Program-made: the position numbers and the translations under genes
DNA from: Candidatus Opimibacter skivensis
GTDB taxonomy: Bacteria > Bacteroidota > Bacteroidia > Chitinophagales > Saprospiraceae
NCBI GenBank assembly: GCA_016721905.1
Contig: JADKHH010000007.1
Span: 124,001-188,000 of the forward strand
DNA: 64,000 bases
Direction of reading: 5' to 3'
Notes under the pieces: generated by a model
Told to the model about the DNA's origin: nothing
Database searches by the model: none
Seen by the model: only the letters and a program-made list of their open reading frames with translations
In this document: positions 44,104-54,005 of the stretch, piece after piece
Layout of the letters: each line of letters starts with the position of its first letter
Numbering within the stretch: position 1 is the stretch's first letter

Positions 44104-44616
44104 TCAACTATGATGCTTTTCATGCAATATCTTTTCAGAATACGCCAGCATGACGGAGGAGAATAAAAACACCACGTGAATGATCACCTGCCACATCACA
44201 TGCTCCTGCTGGTGATTTTTGATATTGATAAAGGTCTGCAACAAATGTATCCCTGAAACGCCGACCAGGGAACCCGCCAGCTTGACTTTCAAGGTACCGG
44301 CATCTACTTTCTGAAGCCAATCGGGTTTGTCTTCATGGTTTTCAATATCGATGCGGCTTACAAACGTGGAATAGCCTCCGATGATCACCATCACGAGCAG
44401 GTTAGCGACCATCGTGATATCCACAAGGGTGAGTACGCCCAACATCAGTGCTGATTCAGATATCTCATTGATCGTCTGGCAGAGGTGGATCAGTTCTACG
44501 GTAAACTTATAGGCATATAAAATACCTCCGACGATCAGTCCGAAATACAGAGGTGCCTGCACCCAACGGCTGGCAAAGATGATTTGTTCGAATATTTTCT
44601 CTGCTCTCTTGCTCAT
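44104..44616 (-). CDS. YqhA-family (UPF0114) membrane protein
   Basis: A 170-residue protein of the UPF0114/YqhA family. Four membrane segments include APLYFGLIVGGILYAYKF, LGVLTLVDITMVANLLVMVI and VMWQVIIHVVFLFSSVMLAYS. The motifs IIFASRWVQAPLYFGL, GGYSTFVSRIDIENHEDKPD and KLAGSLVGVSGIHLLQTFI are near-diagnostic. Function of the family is not known. It is monocistronic as far as can be seen. Confidence 0.9.
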   Translation of the reverse strand: MSKRAEKIFEQIIFASRWVQAPLYFGLIVGGILYAYKFTVELIHLCQTINEISESALMLGVLTLVDITMVANLLVMVIIGGYSTFVSRIDIENHEDKPDWLQKVDAGTLKVKLAGSLVGVSGIHLLQTFINIKNHQQEHVMWQVIIHVVFLFSSVMLAYSEKILHEKHHS

Positions 44617-44759
44617 AAAAGATACTACTTATGTCGTTAATATAACCTCCGCTTTAGTTTAAAGGTCGTAAAGCTAATAAAGTGTGACAGTAAATAATAA
44701 TTTACTTCTCCTTCAATGAGGCCTCTATCATACGCTCAGGACTTTTTCGGGAATGCACG

Positions 44760-46490
44760 TCAATGCGTCAGGATTACCTTGTGGACCTCAACATGGTTTT
44801 GACATGTCAGTTCAATAAAAAATATACCTTCCTTCAGATGCCCGAGAGATATCGAAAACGTAGATTCGGCATTCCAATCTTTATGCACCAACTGACCTAA
44901 ACAATTATAAACTGCGATTTGACTAGGTCCAGATGATTCGGTGATAATGGATAACACATCGTTTGTGGGGTTAGGGAAAATGGTAAAGAAACGCTTATCA
45001 GCAATAATTCCACCGTCAGAAAGTGGTATACATTCTTCTGTAAACCTTCCATCGAGGTATTCCAACCGGTCCGACAGCCAATCAGAAATATAATCGATAT
45101 CCAAACTGTTGTACGTAAAATCCGGCCATTTCAGTGATTCCCTTTCATACACTCCGTTATTCAATAACAACTCATGACTGGACATGAACATGGACAAAAT
45201 AGAATCATGGGTGATGTGTGTGGAGCGCAGTTCCAGCCATCGGGCCTTGAGTTTGTCCCTGAATCCCTGTGCCTGACAGTCGTACATGAGACGGCTATAA
45301 AAGCCATTCAACAAAACATCATTGGTGGTTGCATCATATGTCCCGTTCCACACCGTGCCGAAAGTGCCATCCAAATCCCAGGGTGCATAGAAGTACTTAT
45401 CATCTGTATCGTATTTGGCGATGTATATATTCTTTCCAGTATTATCTGTTGCCCTCAGTAAATTTAAAAAAATAAAATAATCGACCAGGTTATCGATCTC
45501 AAACCGGCTATCATATTCCTGATAAAACTGGCTATTCGGGGCGTTCTTAACAAAATCGACAAAATCATACAGGTGAGCCCAGTCCGTTTCTTCCGCAGGA
45601 TGCTTGTATTCAAAGCCACCCCATACGGAGGAATGATTACTGTACGGAGGAAGGGAATGAAAGGTAGTGGCCCCATCCCAGCCAACCCCTTTATATAATT
45701 CTCCCCTGATGCTGCCATTGTGGTTTTTTAACTTCAATTGTTTACGATCCATTTTCTCCCCTATGCAGTATATGCCCTGATATTCATCATTCAGGAAAAG
45801 TTCTGCATATTCCATGCGGATGCCATTCATGGCTTCAGGTTCACTTTGTTGGTAGTGGATGGTATGAATCCTGCGCCATAAATCATTATTCGTCTTACTG
45901 CGTATGCGTAAGGGTTCATTGTACATCGCCTGCAGATTCCAGTCATCATCGGTTCGCAAGCCTAACAATGAAACATCCTGCGTTTCTGCTCCTGTACTAT
46001 CGCTCCAGAATTCAATCTCCATTGACTTCTTGGGTAACGTCTGGGTCCAGCCTCCCCGGTATTGGATTCCAATGAATGACGATACAGCCGCTTGATTTGT
46101 TTCTATCATTCTAAAATGTGCATGCACATACGGTTCATCTACTATTTCATAAGGGGTGGAGATACTGAGGATAGGGAGTTCTGTAAAATACAATGCAAAA
46201 ACCGAGTTATATGATGGTATAAAAACCTCATACGCGATGCCCACCTCCGCATGAATGATGGGAGTGGAAAAAGCGCATGGCTCGTCCAGGAAAACATGTG
46301 ACTTGATATCTGTCCACATTAAATTTACGGATGATACATCCAGGTTGGTCAGGACCAGATGATGCTGCACATCGATGAAGTACTGCTGCGGAAGAATTTG
46401 AATCGTATCATTCGCGGATAAAGGTATTGAACCAGACGCCACGGCTATCAGAGCCATGATACCAGACTTTATTCGGATCCAACTATTCAT
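44760..46490 (-). CDS. CotH-kinase-family T9SS-secreted protein
   Basis: The start is at 46490 (MNSWIRIKSGIMALIAVASG, signal peptide); a longer frame starting 21 codons upstream is not convincing. The roughly 576-residue protein has CotH motifs: RGGWTQTLPKKSMEIEFW, DDWNLQAMYNEPLRIRS, AELFLNDEYQGIYCIGEKMD, and YFYAPWDLDGTFGTVWNG with the metal-binding DLDG. A T9SS sorting domain follows (IFPNPTNDVLSIITES, LGHLKEGIFFIEL). CotH proteins are atypical kinases that phosphorylate surface proteins in spore formers. In Bacteroidota they are exported and their target is unknown. Confidence 0.88.
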   Translation of the reverse strand: MNSWIRIKSGIMALIAVASGSIPLSANDTIQILPQQYFIDVQHHLVLTNLDVSSVNLMWTDIKSHVFLDEPCAFSTPIIHAEVGIAYEVFIPSYNSVFALYFTELPILSISTPYEIVDEPYVHAHFRMIETNQAAVSSFIGIQYRGGWTQTLPKKSMEIEFWSDSTGAETQDVSLLGLRTDDDWNLQAMYNEPLRIRSKTNNDLWRRIHTIHYQQSEPEAMNGIRMEYAELFLNDEYQGIYCIGEKMDRKQLKLKNHNGSIRGELYKGVGWDGATTFHSLPPYSNHSSVWGGFEYKHPAEETDWAHLYDFVDFVKNAPNSQFYQEYDSRFEIDNLVDYFIFLNLLRATDNTGKNIYIAKYDTDDKYFYAPWDLDGTFGTVWNGTYDATTNDVLLNGFYSRLMYDCQAQGFRDKLKARWLELRSTHITHDSILSMFMSSHELLLNNGVYERESLKWPDFTYNSLDIDYISDWLSDRLEYLDGRFTEECIPLSDGGIIADKRFFTIFPNPTNDVLSIITESSGPSQIAVYNCLGQLVHKDWNAESTFSISLGHLKEGIFFIELTCQNHVEVHKVILTH

Positions 46491-46553
46491 GCAATAACGA
46501 TTAGCTTTTCTTTTCAATGAAGGTGTGCTTGAAATACCGGGCAACCTTGACAC

Positions 46554-47156
46554 CCCCTACTCTTCCACAAAATACATATTGAGCATCCCTTTGTTCTTTG
46601 CTTCTATCTTACCGCGGAAGGTGAAGGTAAACTTATCCTTTTAAATGAAAAAAATAAACAAGAAGATGTGGCGGATCAGTCTTCGCTTCATAGGATGGTT
46701 TTAGAAATGTTGTCCTTCCCTTACCCGGATGAAAATCCTCTGAAAAACCTTCTCTCCATTGCCCTCTTTCTCCTGCAGAACTCACCCCCGGCCTCTTTCT
46801 TTCTTCAAGGTGATTTGCGGTACGCGTTTGATTTTCTGAAGTGAGGGGAGATTTAATTTTTCTGTAGACACAGATCCTTTTTGATCTTCCGGACAACTCA
46901 CCCCCGGCCCCTCTCTTTCTTCAAGGTGATTTGCGGTACGCGTTTGATTTTCTGAAGAGAGGGGTGTCATGATTTTTCTGTAGACACAGTTATGTCTTAT
47001 TCTCTATTTAAAAATTTCCAGGTGCTCCCCTCTCTTTTTTCGGATCACATGCGTACCCGCAAATAGCTACCAACTTCCAGTGCGTTGCTCACTGCTCACT
47101 GCTCACTGCTAGCTAAAAGGGGCGGGGGTGAGTTTTGCATGAGCAAGAGACAGAGA
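46554..47156. repeat. Intergenic region with a 116-bp spaced direct repeat
   Basis: No gene is supported over these 600 bp. Two direct copies start at 46781 and 46897 (CTCACCCCCGGC, CAAGGTGATTTGCGGTACGC, then TCTGTAGACACAG), offset 116 bp. After them come CACTGCTCACTGCTCACTGC words. Confidence 0.75.
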
Positions 47157-47537
47157 TTATCTTCTTCTATTGATAACAAATAACATGGCTGAAGAAACAA
47201 TACACATGACGATTGCACTCATGACAAGTGAATTTTCTTTTTGTGAAATGCCTATCAAAAAGTCACCGACAAACATGACTAAAAAGAAAATATAGGCTAT
47301 GGTCAGCATCGGGATTGATTTTTTTAAGGTCGCAAAACCAAAGATAAAACCCAGGGCAAATTGCCGGGCCGCCCACATGTACATCAGGTAGTCAACGCCC
47401 TTTGCCGTAAGGTCTACAGTTTCCAAAACAGATTGCGGTGAAAAGCAGATTAAAAAACTCACCAGGATTTCAAGTAAGGCAAAGAGTCCGGATACGATAA
47501 GGATCCATAGTGGTAATGATTTTTGTTGCTCTGTCAT
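47157..47537 (-). CDS. Small four-helix membrane protein, unknown function
   Basis: A 126-residue protein with four membrane segments (LWILIVSGLFALLEILVSFL, YLMYMWAARQFALGFIFGFA, MLTIAYIFFLVMFVGDFLIG, LVMSAIVMCIVSSAMLFVI). The pattern resembles DUF4345-like proteins but no match is certain. The gene is 23 bp downstream of the response-regulator gene and probably shares its transcript. Confidence 0.65.
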   Translation of the reverse strand: MTEQQKSLPLWILIVSGLFALLEILVSFLICFSPQSVLETVDLTAKGVDYLMYMWAARQFALGFIFGFATLKKSIPMLTIAYIFFLVMFVGDFLIGISQKENSLVMSAIVMCIVSSAMLFVINRRR

Positions 47538-47560
47538 GATCTGGATTTTGGAGTTATTGC

Positions 47561-47998
47561 TTATTGTTGCGCATTCTTAATATAATTGGGTGATTCACAT
47601 TCTTTCCAGTATTCTACAATTTTCACCATAATCTCTTTAAGCCTATCATAACTATTTGGCTTGATAAAAAACCCTTGAATTGACCTGGAATAAGCGTCGA
47701 TGACATGTTGCTGCTCGGCCCTTGTTGAAAAGAAGAGATATGGGATTGATTTCATTCGGAGATCCTCATTGTTGTGAATTTTCTCCCTCAATTCCATGCC
47801 ATTCAATTTAGGCATATTGATGTCAGACAAGACCAGAAATGGTTCAATCTCGGTGTCTGTCAAATATTCTAAAGCCAGCGCACTATCGCTAAAGAAAATA
47901 AGTTTATTGCTGTAATTAAGTTCTTTAAAGATCTCAGCTAAAACATCCTGGTCGTCTGTGTCATCTTCAATGATGACAATGGGGCCGCTCTTGTTCAT
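47561..47998 (-). CDS. Single-domain response regulator (Rcp1-like)
   Basis: A 145-residue receiver-only protein: acidic pocket IIEDDTDDQDVL, phosphorylated Asp in LVLSDINMPKLNG (about residue 60), Thr/Ser site in YLFFSTRAEQ, Lys in GFFIKPNSYDRL. There is no output domain, so it likely acts by protein contact, as in Rcp1 of phytochrome systems. The start is at 47998; GGTTGCAAG upstream has no SD. No kinase gene is adjacent, so its partner is unknown. Confidence 0.9.
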   Translation of the reverse strand: MNKSGPIVIIEDDTDDQDVLAEIFKELNYSNKLIFFSDSALALEYLTDTEIEPFLVLSDINMPKLNGMELREKIHNNEDLRMKSIPYLFFSTRAEQQHVIDAYSRSIQGFFIKPNSYDRLKEIMVKIVEYWKECESPNYIKNAQQ

Positions 47999-48031
47999 TG
48001 TGCAAATTTTAGGGTTGCAAGTTACGCATTG

Positions 48032-48256
48032 TTAACGATGAAAAGGATGGTGTTCCAACGCCTCTTTACAGGCCGCATATTTCAGACTGAATCGCCTGGC
48101 CTCCTGCTTCGCCTCAAAGTAGAAATAACAAGTTTTGTAAACGTTGGATCGTAGATTTTCAATGAAGGTCAATGACCATTGGATCATGCGTAAAAACACC
48201 GGAACCTTTAGGCAAAAGGGTATGCCTACTCCAGGGAACGGAGTAAGGAGAATCAC
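48032..48256 (-). CDS. Possible small protein, weak support
   Basis: A 74-residue frame between the RND gene and the response-regulator gene. It contains VYKTCYFYFEAKQEARRFSL and CKEALEHHPFHR. No family was recognised and there is no signal peptide. It may be a spurious frame. The region 47999-48341 shows no other feature. Confidence 0.25.
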   Translation of the reverse strand: MILLTPFPGVGIPFCLKVPVFLRMIQWSLTFIENLRSNVYKTCYFYFEAKQEARRFSLKYAACKEALEHHPFHR

Positions 48257-48341
48257 ATCTTATCTACATTTCCAAACTGACTGTGACAGGAAGAGATATT
48301 GGACAGGACAATGACGCCGTTTTTCATCTTCTCATCGAGTG

Positions 48342-51300
48342 CTATGGAGCTTGAGTAATCCCCAGTACACCGGATATTTTCTTCCGTTTCATTTTTTCTT
48401 TCGCAGTGTCCACCAAATAGTAAACCATTGGGACTAAGAATACAGTCAAAACCAAAGAGGAAAGAAGTCCACCTATAATAACCCACGCAAGACCGTTTTT
48501 CCATTCAGCTGCTGTTCCCGTTGCCAACGCAATCGGTAGCATGCCCACCACCATTGAAAGCGTGGTCATCAGAATGGGTCGCATTCGACCTTTTCCAGCT
48601 ATGATCAAAGCCTCCTTAAAATGCTTTCCTTCTGATTTCAGTTGATTGGTAAAATCCACAATTAGAATAGCGTTCTTTACGACCAATCCCATCAACATGA
48701 TCAGACCTAGCAGGGCGAACAAACTCAAATTACTTAATGACAAATTCAAGGCGATAAAGGCCCCAATGGCGGCTAAAGGAATAGAAAACAAAACTACAAA
48801 TGGATACACAAAGCTGTCATAAAGTGCTACCATAATCAGGTAAATCAACAAAAATGAAATGAGCAAGACTGAACCTAATGCTCCGAAACTATCATTTTGC
48901 CTTTTGATATCACTCCCCCATGTCATTTGTATCCCATTTGGAAGTGGATCCTCTTTGAGATAAGCCACTACATCATCAGCTACCGTTCCAGATGGTCTGC
49001 CCAATGCGTCAGCAGTTAGCGTAACCGCTGGTTGACGATCCTTTCTTTCTAATAAAGAAGGGGAATTGTCTTGCTGAACGGTTGCAAATTGGGAAACTTC
49101 TATGGGCAAACCCATCGGGTTAATAATAGAAAGCTGTTGAACATCATCATAGTTTTGACGGTCAAACTCATCTAAACTGACTCTCACAGGATATTCAGTA
49201 CCATCTTCTGTTAATGTTGCATCGTCATTACCTGTAAATGCTGTTCTTAGGTTGAGTCCCAAATAAGCCGTTGTTAACCCCAACCGTTGCATTTTGTCTT
49301 TGTCAGGAATAATAATATACTCAGGACTACCGCCTTCTACTGATAACCGAACATTATCTGCGCCCGGAATTGTCTCAACCATAGCCTTTAATTCATTTCC
49401 GCTTATCAGTACCGAATCTAAGTTGCTTCCACTTAATGTAATCTCAATCGGTGCTGATCGGGGTATCAGGCCTAAAGCGGCCATCGAATAATTTATGCCC
49501 GGAAATTTTGCTTTCAAATCTTCTCTTAGGTCTTTCATAAACCTTTCAGTCGGCATATTCTTAAGCTCCTCTTTGGACTTCAACTGAATCGTAAATTCTG
49601 ATTTGTTTGCAGCGCCTATTCCCAAACTCCCGATACCTGTGCTTGGTCCGCCTACATTAGAGAATAGCGTTGCTACTTCGGGCTGCTGAATAATATATGT
49701 TTCCACCTGTTGAGTAATCAAATTGTTTTGTTGAATAGACGTTACTTTATCAAACTCCAAAGCCAACCTGAATTTCCCCTGGTCTCCCGTTGAGATAAGC
49801 TCTTTTCCAATAATCCCTTGTTTCATGATACCTAATGTCACTCCAAAAAGAACCAATACCATGCCTGTGAAAAGAATTTTATGACTCAACACCCATTCCA
49901 ATTGCCTGCCATACCCATTCGTGAATTGCTTTAATTGATGTTCGAACCAAAGTAAAAACCGATTGAAATAATTCGTTGGTTGCAAATCTTCTTTCTTCCC
50001 GATACGTGACGCCAACCAGGGCGTAAGCGTAAACCCCACCAACAGACTTGTTAGTGTTGATGTTACGACCACCACCGAAAATTGTTTGAGCATATCTGCT
50101 ACAAACACTTGCAAAAAAAGAATAGGTAAGAAAACAACTACATCAACCAATGTGATCGACAATGCCGCAAAGCCAATCTCCATTCGACCATCCATGGCAG
50201 CCTTCCGCTTGTCTTTCCCCGTGTCCAGATGCTTCTGAATATTTTCTAATACCACGGTGGCATCATCCACCAAAATGCCAATGATCAATGACATGGCCAA
50301 CAAAGTCATTAGATTGAGGGTATAATCCAAAAGCCACATCACCGCAAATGCTGTGATGAGTGAAGTAGGAATGGCCACCAGCACGATGATAGCGTTCCTA
50401 AAACTCCTTAAAAATAGAAACATGACCAGGGAAACAAGGATGACAGCCAACATCAAATCAAAAACTACGGAATTTACTGCCGCAATTGTATTGTCAGTAC
50501 TATCGTCAGCTATAATGAAACTCACACCTGCATGCGCATACTGCTGTTCAATAGCTTTGAATTTCTCCCGCACTAATTTTGAAACATCCACAGCATTTGC
50601 ATCACCTTGCTTTTTCAATAGTAGCCCTATTCCATTTACACCATTATAGCGACTGATCGAAGTTGTTTCTTTTATACCATCTATCACTTTCGCCACATCC
50701 TTTACATAAACAGGACTGCCTACCACAGGCATTGCTACCTGAACATTTTGGATATCAACTAAAGTTGTAAACTTTCCAGTTAACCGAACAGAAGTATTCT
50801 CCTTATCTGTCTGAATCTTCCCTGCCGGTAAATCCAAACCCGAACGATTAATGGCTTCAACAATCTGAACCATTGAAATCTTGTAAAGCTTCAGTTTATC
50901 CTGATCTATTTTTACCTGAATTTCCCTCTCTTCGCCACCTAAAATTGTAATTTCCGCCACTCCATTTATTTGCTGTACCTGAGGAAGAAATTCATCCTTC
51001 ATTTTTTGATAAAACGCAGTGGCTGGAAGTTCGCTTGTAGCACTGACAGACATTATAGGTAAATCGTTTGGCGATACTTTACTCATGACAGGACTCAAAA
51101 TATCTTGCGGCAAATCCTTACGGATATTGTCTATGTAGCGTTGGGCATCCTGCATAGATTTATCCAGATCTGTTCCGTATTTCAGATTGGCAATGATGAT
51201 TGAAGCGCTGGGCAATGACTTTGTTACCAGATAATCTACCCCTTCCAAATTAGATAAGGCATCTTCTATTTTTCGGGAAACAGAAGTTTCTACTTCATCG

Positions 51301-51467
51301 GGATCAGCTCCCGGATAACCTGTTTTTATGACCACTACCGGCTGATTAAAATCAGGCATAAGCTCATAGTTCAGATTTTTGTAGCCAATAATTCCCAATA
51401 GCGCAAATACACTAAAAAGCACGATAATCAGGGAAGGGCGCTTGATTGATATTTCAGTAATATTCAT
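48342..51467 (-). CDS. RND-family multidrug efflux transporter, inner-membrane pump
   Basis: A 1041-residue RND pump of the HAE1/AcrB-like group. There is one N-terminal helix (IIVLFSVFALLGIIGYK), the first periplasmic porter domain (GYPGADPDEVETSVSRKIED, NDLPIMSVSA), then six helices with the proton-relay part VDDATVVLENIQKHL. A second half follows (FALLGLIMLMGLVVKNAILI, ATGTAAEWKNGLAWVIIGGL). The length is normal for the family. It exports drugs or other amphipathic compounds together with the membrane-fusion and TolC proteins encoded 13 and 11 bp apart upstream. Substrates are unknown. The whole set is under control of the TetR gene at the operon start. Confidence 0.95.
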   Translation of the reverse strand: MNITEISIKRPSLIIVLFSVFALLGIIGYKNLNYELMPDFNQPVVVIKTGYPGADPDEVETSVSRKIEDALSNLEGVDYLVTKSLPSASIIIANLKYGTDLDKSMQDAQRYIDNIRKDLPQDILSPVMSKVSPNDLPIMSVSATSELPATAFYQKMKDEFLPQVQQINGVAEITILGGEEREIQVKIDQDKLKLYKISMVQIVEAINRSGLDLPAGKIQTDKENTSVRLTGKFTTLVDIQNVQVAMPVVGSPVYVKDVAKVIDGIKETTSISRYNGVNGIGLLLKKQGDANAVDVSKLVREKFKAIEQQYAHAGVSFIIADDSTDNTIAAVNSVVFDLMLAVILVSLVMFLFLRSFRNAIIVLVAIPTSLITAFAVMWLLDYTLNLMTLLAMSLIIGILVDDATVVLENIQKHLDTGKDKRKAAMDGRMEIGFAALSITLVDVVVFLPILFLQVFVADMLKQFSVVVVTSTLTSLLVGFTLTPWLASRIGKKEDLQPTNYFNRFLLWFEHQLKQFTNGYGRQLEWVLSHKILFTGMVLVLFGVTLGIMKQGIIGKELISTGDQGKFRLALEFDKVTSIQQNNLITQQVETYIIQQPEVATLFSNVGGPSTGIGSLGIGAANKSEFTIQLKSKEELKNMPTERFMKDLREDLKAKFPGINYSMAALGLIPRSAPIEITLSGSNLDSVLISGNELKAMVETIPGADNVRLSVEGGSPEYIIIPDKDKMQRLGLTTAYLGLNLRTAFTGNDDATLTEDGTEYPVRVSLDEFDRQNYDDVQQLSIINPMGLPIEVSQFATVQQDNSPSLLERKDRQPAVTLTADALGRPSGTVADDVVAYLKEDPLPNGIQMTWGSDIKRQNDSFGALGSVLLISFLLIYLIMVALYDSFVYPFVVLFSIPLAAIGAFIALNLSLSNLSLFALLGLIMLMGLVVKNAILIVDFTNQLKSEGKHFKEALIIAGKGRMRPILMTTLSMVVGMLPIALATGTAAEWKNGLAWVIIGGLLSSLVLTVFLVPMVYYLVDTAKEKMKRKKISGVLGITQAP

Positions 51468-51480
51468 AACTCGCTGGTTT

Positions 51481-52536
51481 TTATTGTGCTATTACATTTG
51501 CTCCATCAAAAAGATTGATAAAGCCACCTGAGATGAGCACATCTCCTTCCTTGACACCAGCGGAGATAACTGCTTTATTACCGAGTCGTTGTGACACTAC
51601 TACCTGCTGAAGTACTGCTTTACCATTTTGTATCAGATAAACCTGCGGCTGGCTAGTAGTGCCTTGTATGGCAGACGACTCAATGATGATAGCTGCTTCC
51701 TGACTTCCGTCTTTCAAATACACTTTACCAAACATGCCTGATTTAATTTTCATATCCGGAGTGTTTTTTACTGTAAACTGAATTGGAAAACTACTTCCCA
51801 TATTGGCTTTACTGCCCACCATCGTCGCTTTACCGGTTAATGAAATTTCAGGGTAAGCATCACCGACCAGGGTATAGGTCTGGTCAAGTGAAAATTTGCC
51901 CAATTCATTTTCAGACACATTTGCAGTAAATTTCAATTGGCTAATGTCTGTAATCTGGAGCAAGGCAACTCCTGGCGCTGCAAACGCTCCTTCTTCGCTG
52001 AGTTTTGCAGTGACTACCCCATTAAATGGGGCCTTGATCGTTGTTTTGTTAATCTGCTCAACTACAGTGGCTCGCTGAACTTTTGCGGCTTTTAATCCCA
52101 ATACTGCTTTCTCCAATTGAACACCTTGAATAGCATCAGCTTTTGCTAATATCGTATAGCGGTTTACATCCGCTTCCAAACCCTCTATTTGGACATCAAT
52201 CGATTGTAATTGGAGTTTCAATAAAGTGTTATCCAGGTGTACCAATGCTTGTCCCCTTTGCACAGTACTTCCAATATCCACCAATATTTTGTTGATTTTA
52301 CCTTGTATTTCTGCACTGATTCTGGTTTCCTTGTTAGGTTCAAATGTGCCAGCATAAAAACCTTCGTCATTAAGGTGTTCAAGGTGAATGGTATCGGCTT
52401 GCACGGAGATAGCTTGCTCCTTATCGAATTGATAGACATTACCTTGTGCTATTTCCTTGTTACTTTTGAGTACATATGCAGCATAGGCCATGAGGGCCAG
52501 GCCAGCCACGATTGCGATTATTTTCTTCCAATTCAT
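51481..52536 (-). CDS. Periplasmic membrane-fusion protein of the RND efflux pump
   Basis: A 351-residue HlyD/AcrA-type adaptor. There is an N-terminal membrane anchor or signal (KIIAIVAGLALMAYAAYVLK), then lipoyl parts (INKILVDIGSTVQRGQALVH, TIKAPFNGVVTAKLSEEG), an alpha-helical hairpin, and beta-barrel and proximal domains (YLIQNGKAVLQQVVVSQRLG, VKEGDVLISGGFINLFDG). It links the pump to the TolC-type channel. The gene is 13 bp from the RND gene and 11 bp from the TolC gene, one operon. Confidence 0.92.
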   Translation of the reverse strand: MNWKKIIAIVAGLALMAYAAYVLKSNKEIAQGNVYQFDKEQAISVQADTIHLEHLNDEGFYAGTFEPNKETRISAEIQGKINKILVDIGSTVQRGQALVHLDNTLLKLQLQSIDVQIEGLEADVNRYTILAKADAIQGVQLEKAVLGLKAAKVQRATVVEQINKTTIKAPFNGVVTAKLSEEGAFAAPGVALLQITDISQLKFTANVSENELGKFSLDQTYTLVGDAYPEISLTGKATMVGSKANMGSSFPIQFTVKNTPDMKIKSGMFGKVYLKDGSQEAAIIIESSAIQGTTSQPQVYLIQNGKAVLQQVVVSQRLGNKAVISAGVKEGDVLISGGFINLFDGANVIAQ

Positions 52537-52547
52537 TTTCGTAAGGA

Positions 52548-53882
52548 CTAATGGTGCGTTGAAATATTTCCAGTCAGCTTTTTTAGTTCCAGGTCTGCTT
52601 TCAGGTAGCCAACAAGAGCAGACAGGTATGCTTGCTGAGCTTCCCGTAAGGTGTTATCCGCCAATAAAACATCAGTTAAATTTGCAGTACCATGTTTCTG
52701 TTGCAATATCGTTTGCTCGTATATAGATTGTGCAAGATTGATTTGCTCCGTTGTGTTTTCTACCGTTTTACCGGCTATTTCCCTTTGCATTTTTGCATTT
52801 TCCACTTGCATCTCATTTTGTTCAGATACCAATGACGTTTGTAGGTCATTGTTCTTAAGCTCAAGTGCCTTCTGATCCAACTTCCGTTGAGTCACCGTTC
52901 CGTTAAACAAAGGATAAGACAACTGGATACCTGCGAAACCAATCGGATAAAAATCTAAAAAACCTTCAGACTGGCCACTGTAGCCAAAGCCCGTAGTGCC
53001 ATAGGTGGCGAATAAATTCAGCGAAGGCAAAAACCTTGACTTGTTTAAAATGCTCAGCTCATTGGTGATGATTCGATTTTGCACGGATATCATACGAAGG
53101 TCCAATGTTGTTGCGCTAGCGTATTCAACTGACTCTTGCTGTTGAATCGTCGGGTCAACCTGGATGCTTTGGTCAATGGAGATACCCATAGCCAATTTCA
53201 ATGCATTCAACACTTGAGCGTACGTACTACTTACACTTTCGCGTTGCGTGGACAATTGAGCTATTTGCAATTTTACTTTACTTACATCTGTTCCTTTGGC
53301 TAGTAATTGTTGGTAGAGAATTTCCATATTCCCCAGTAGTTTTTTAGCATTCACCAAATTGCTGTCCATAAATGCCAACTGATGCTGCAATATTTGTGCG
53401 TTGTAATAGAGGCTAGAAAGTTCAAAAAAGATCTGCTCTTCTGTCTTTTGCAATTGCAGTAGGCTTAGCTCAGCGGCTATCCTGGTTGTTTGTATAGCTC
53501 CGTACACTTGCGGATTGTACAAAGGCATTGTCAACTGAATATTTGCATTGATGTTGTGAGGCACACCAAATTGTATTTCTCTAAAGTCACCTGCTGGCGC
53601 TGTCGGAATAAATGTTGACAAAGGCATTAACTGGTAAGGCAAATTCGTAAAATACTTGTACTCTGTCATGACAGCTACCTTTGGAAGCAAATTGGCTTTT
53701 GCTTCTTTCTCCTTTTGCTCACTTATCACCATGTTGTTTCTGCTCATTTGCAGATTCTTATTATACACCTGTGCTGTGTCAATACATTGTTGCAGCGTCC
53801 AGACTTGAGCCTGAATGGTATAAGCGCCTGTTAACAAGAATAGCAGTAACAACGCCGGTATGTGAATGCTCACTAACTTCAT
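52548..53882 (-). CDS. TolC-family outer-membrane efflux channel
   Basis: A 444-residue TolC-family protein. Signal peptide IPALLLLFLLTGAYTIQAQV; two structural repeats of coiled coil (SLLQLQKTEEQIFFELSSLY, FELSS and Y in the second half), and the conserved region MPLYNPQVYGAIQTTRIAAEL. The C-terminal half repeats the pattern (LSYPLFNGTVTQRKLDQKAL). It forms the outer-membrane duct of the efflux pump and is encoded 11 bp upstream of the membrane-fusion gene. Confidence 0.93.
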   Translation of the reverse strand: MKLVSIHIPALLLLFLLTGAYTIQAQVWTLQQCIDTAQVYNKNLQMSRNNMVISEQKEKEAKANLLPKVAVMTEYKYFTNLPYQLMPLSTFIPTAPAGDFREIQFGVPHNINANIQLTMPLYNPQVYGAIQTTRIAAELSLLQLQKTEEQIFFELSSLYYNAQILQHQLAFMDSNLVNAKKLLGNMEILYQQLLAKGTDVSKVKLQIAQLSTQRESVSSTYAQVLNALKLAMGISIDQSIQVDPTIQQQESVEYASATTLDLRMISVQNRIITNELSILNKSRFLPSLNLFATYGTTGFGYSGQSEGFLDFYPIGFAGIQLSYPLFNGTVTQRKLDQKALELKNNDLQTSLVSEQNEMQVENAKMQREIAGKTVENTTEQINLAQSIYEQTILQQKHGTANLTDVLLADNTLREAQQAYLSALVGYLKADLELKKLTGNISTHH

Positions 53883-54005
53883 TGGTCAAATTTTTTTCTA
53901 CTTCATGAGTAATAAATCGCTTTCCATTGCTCCTTCACTACCTGTTTTACCTTTGGTTCAACGTGTACATATTCACCTGGCATACGTGCTTCATTTATAC
54001 CCTCT

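Noticed and set aside
48253..48504. 83-residue frame at the end of the RND gene
   Set aside because: Overlaps the RND coding region in another frame and has no domain.
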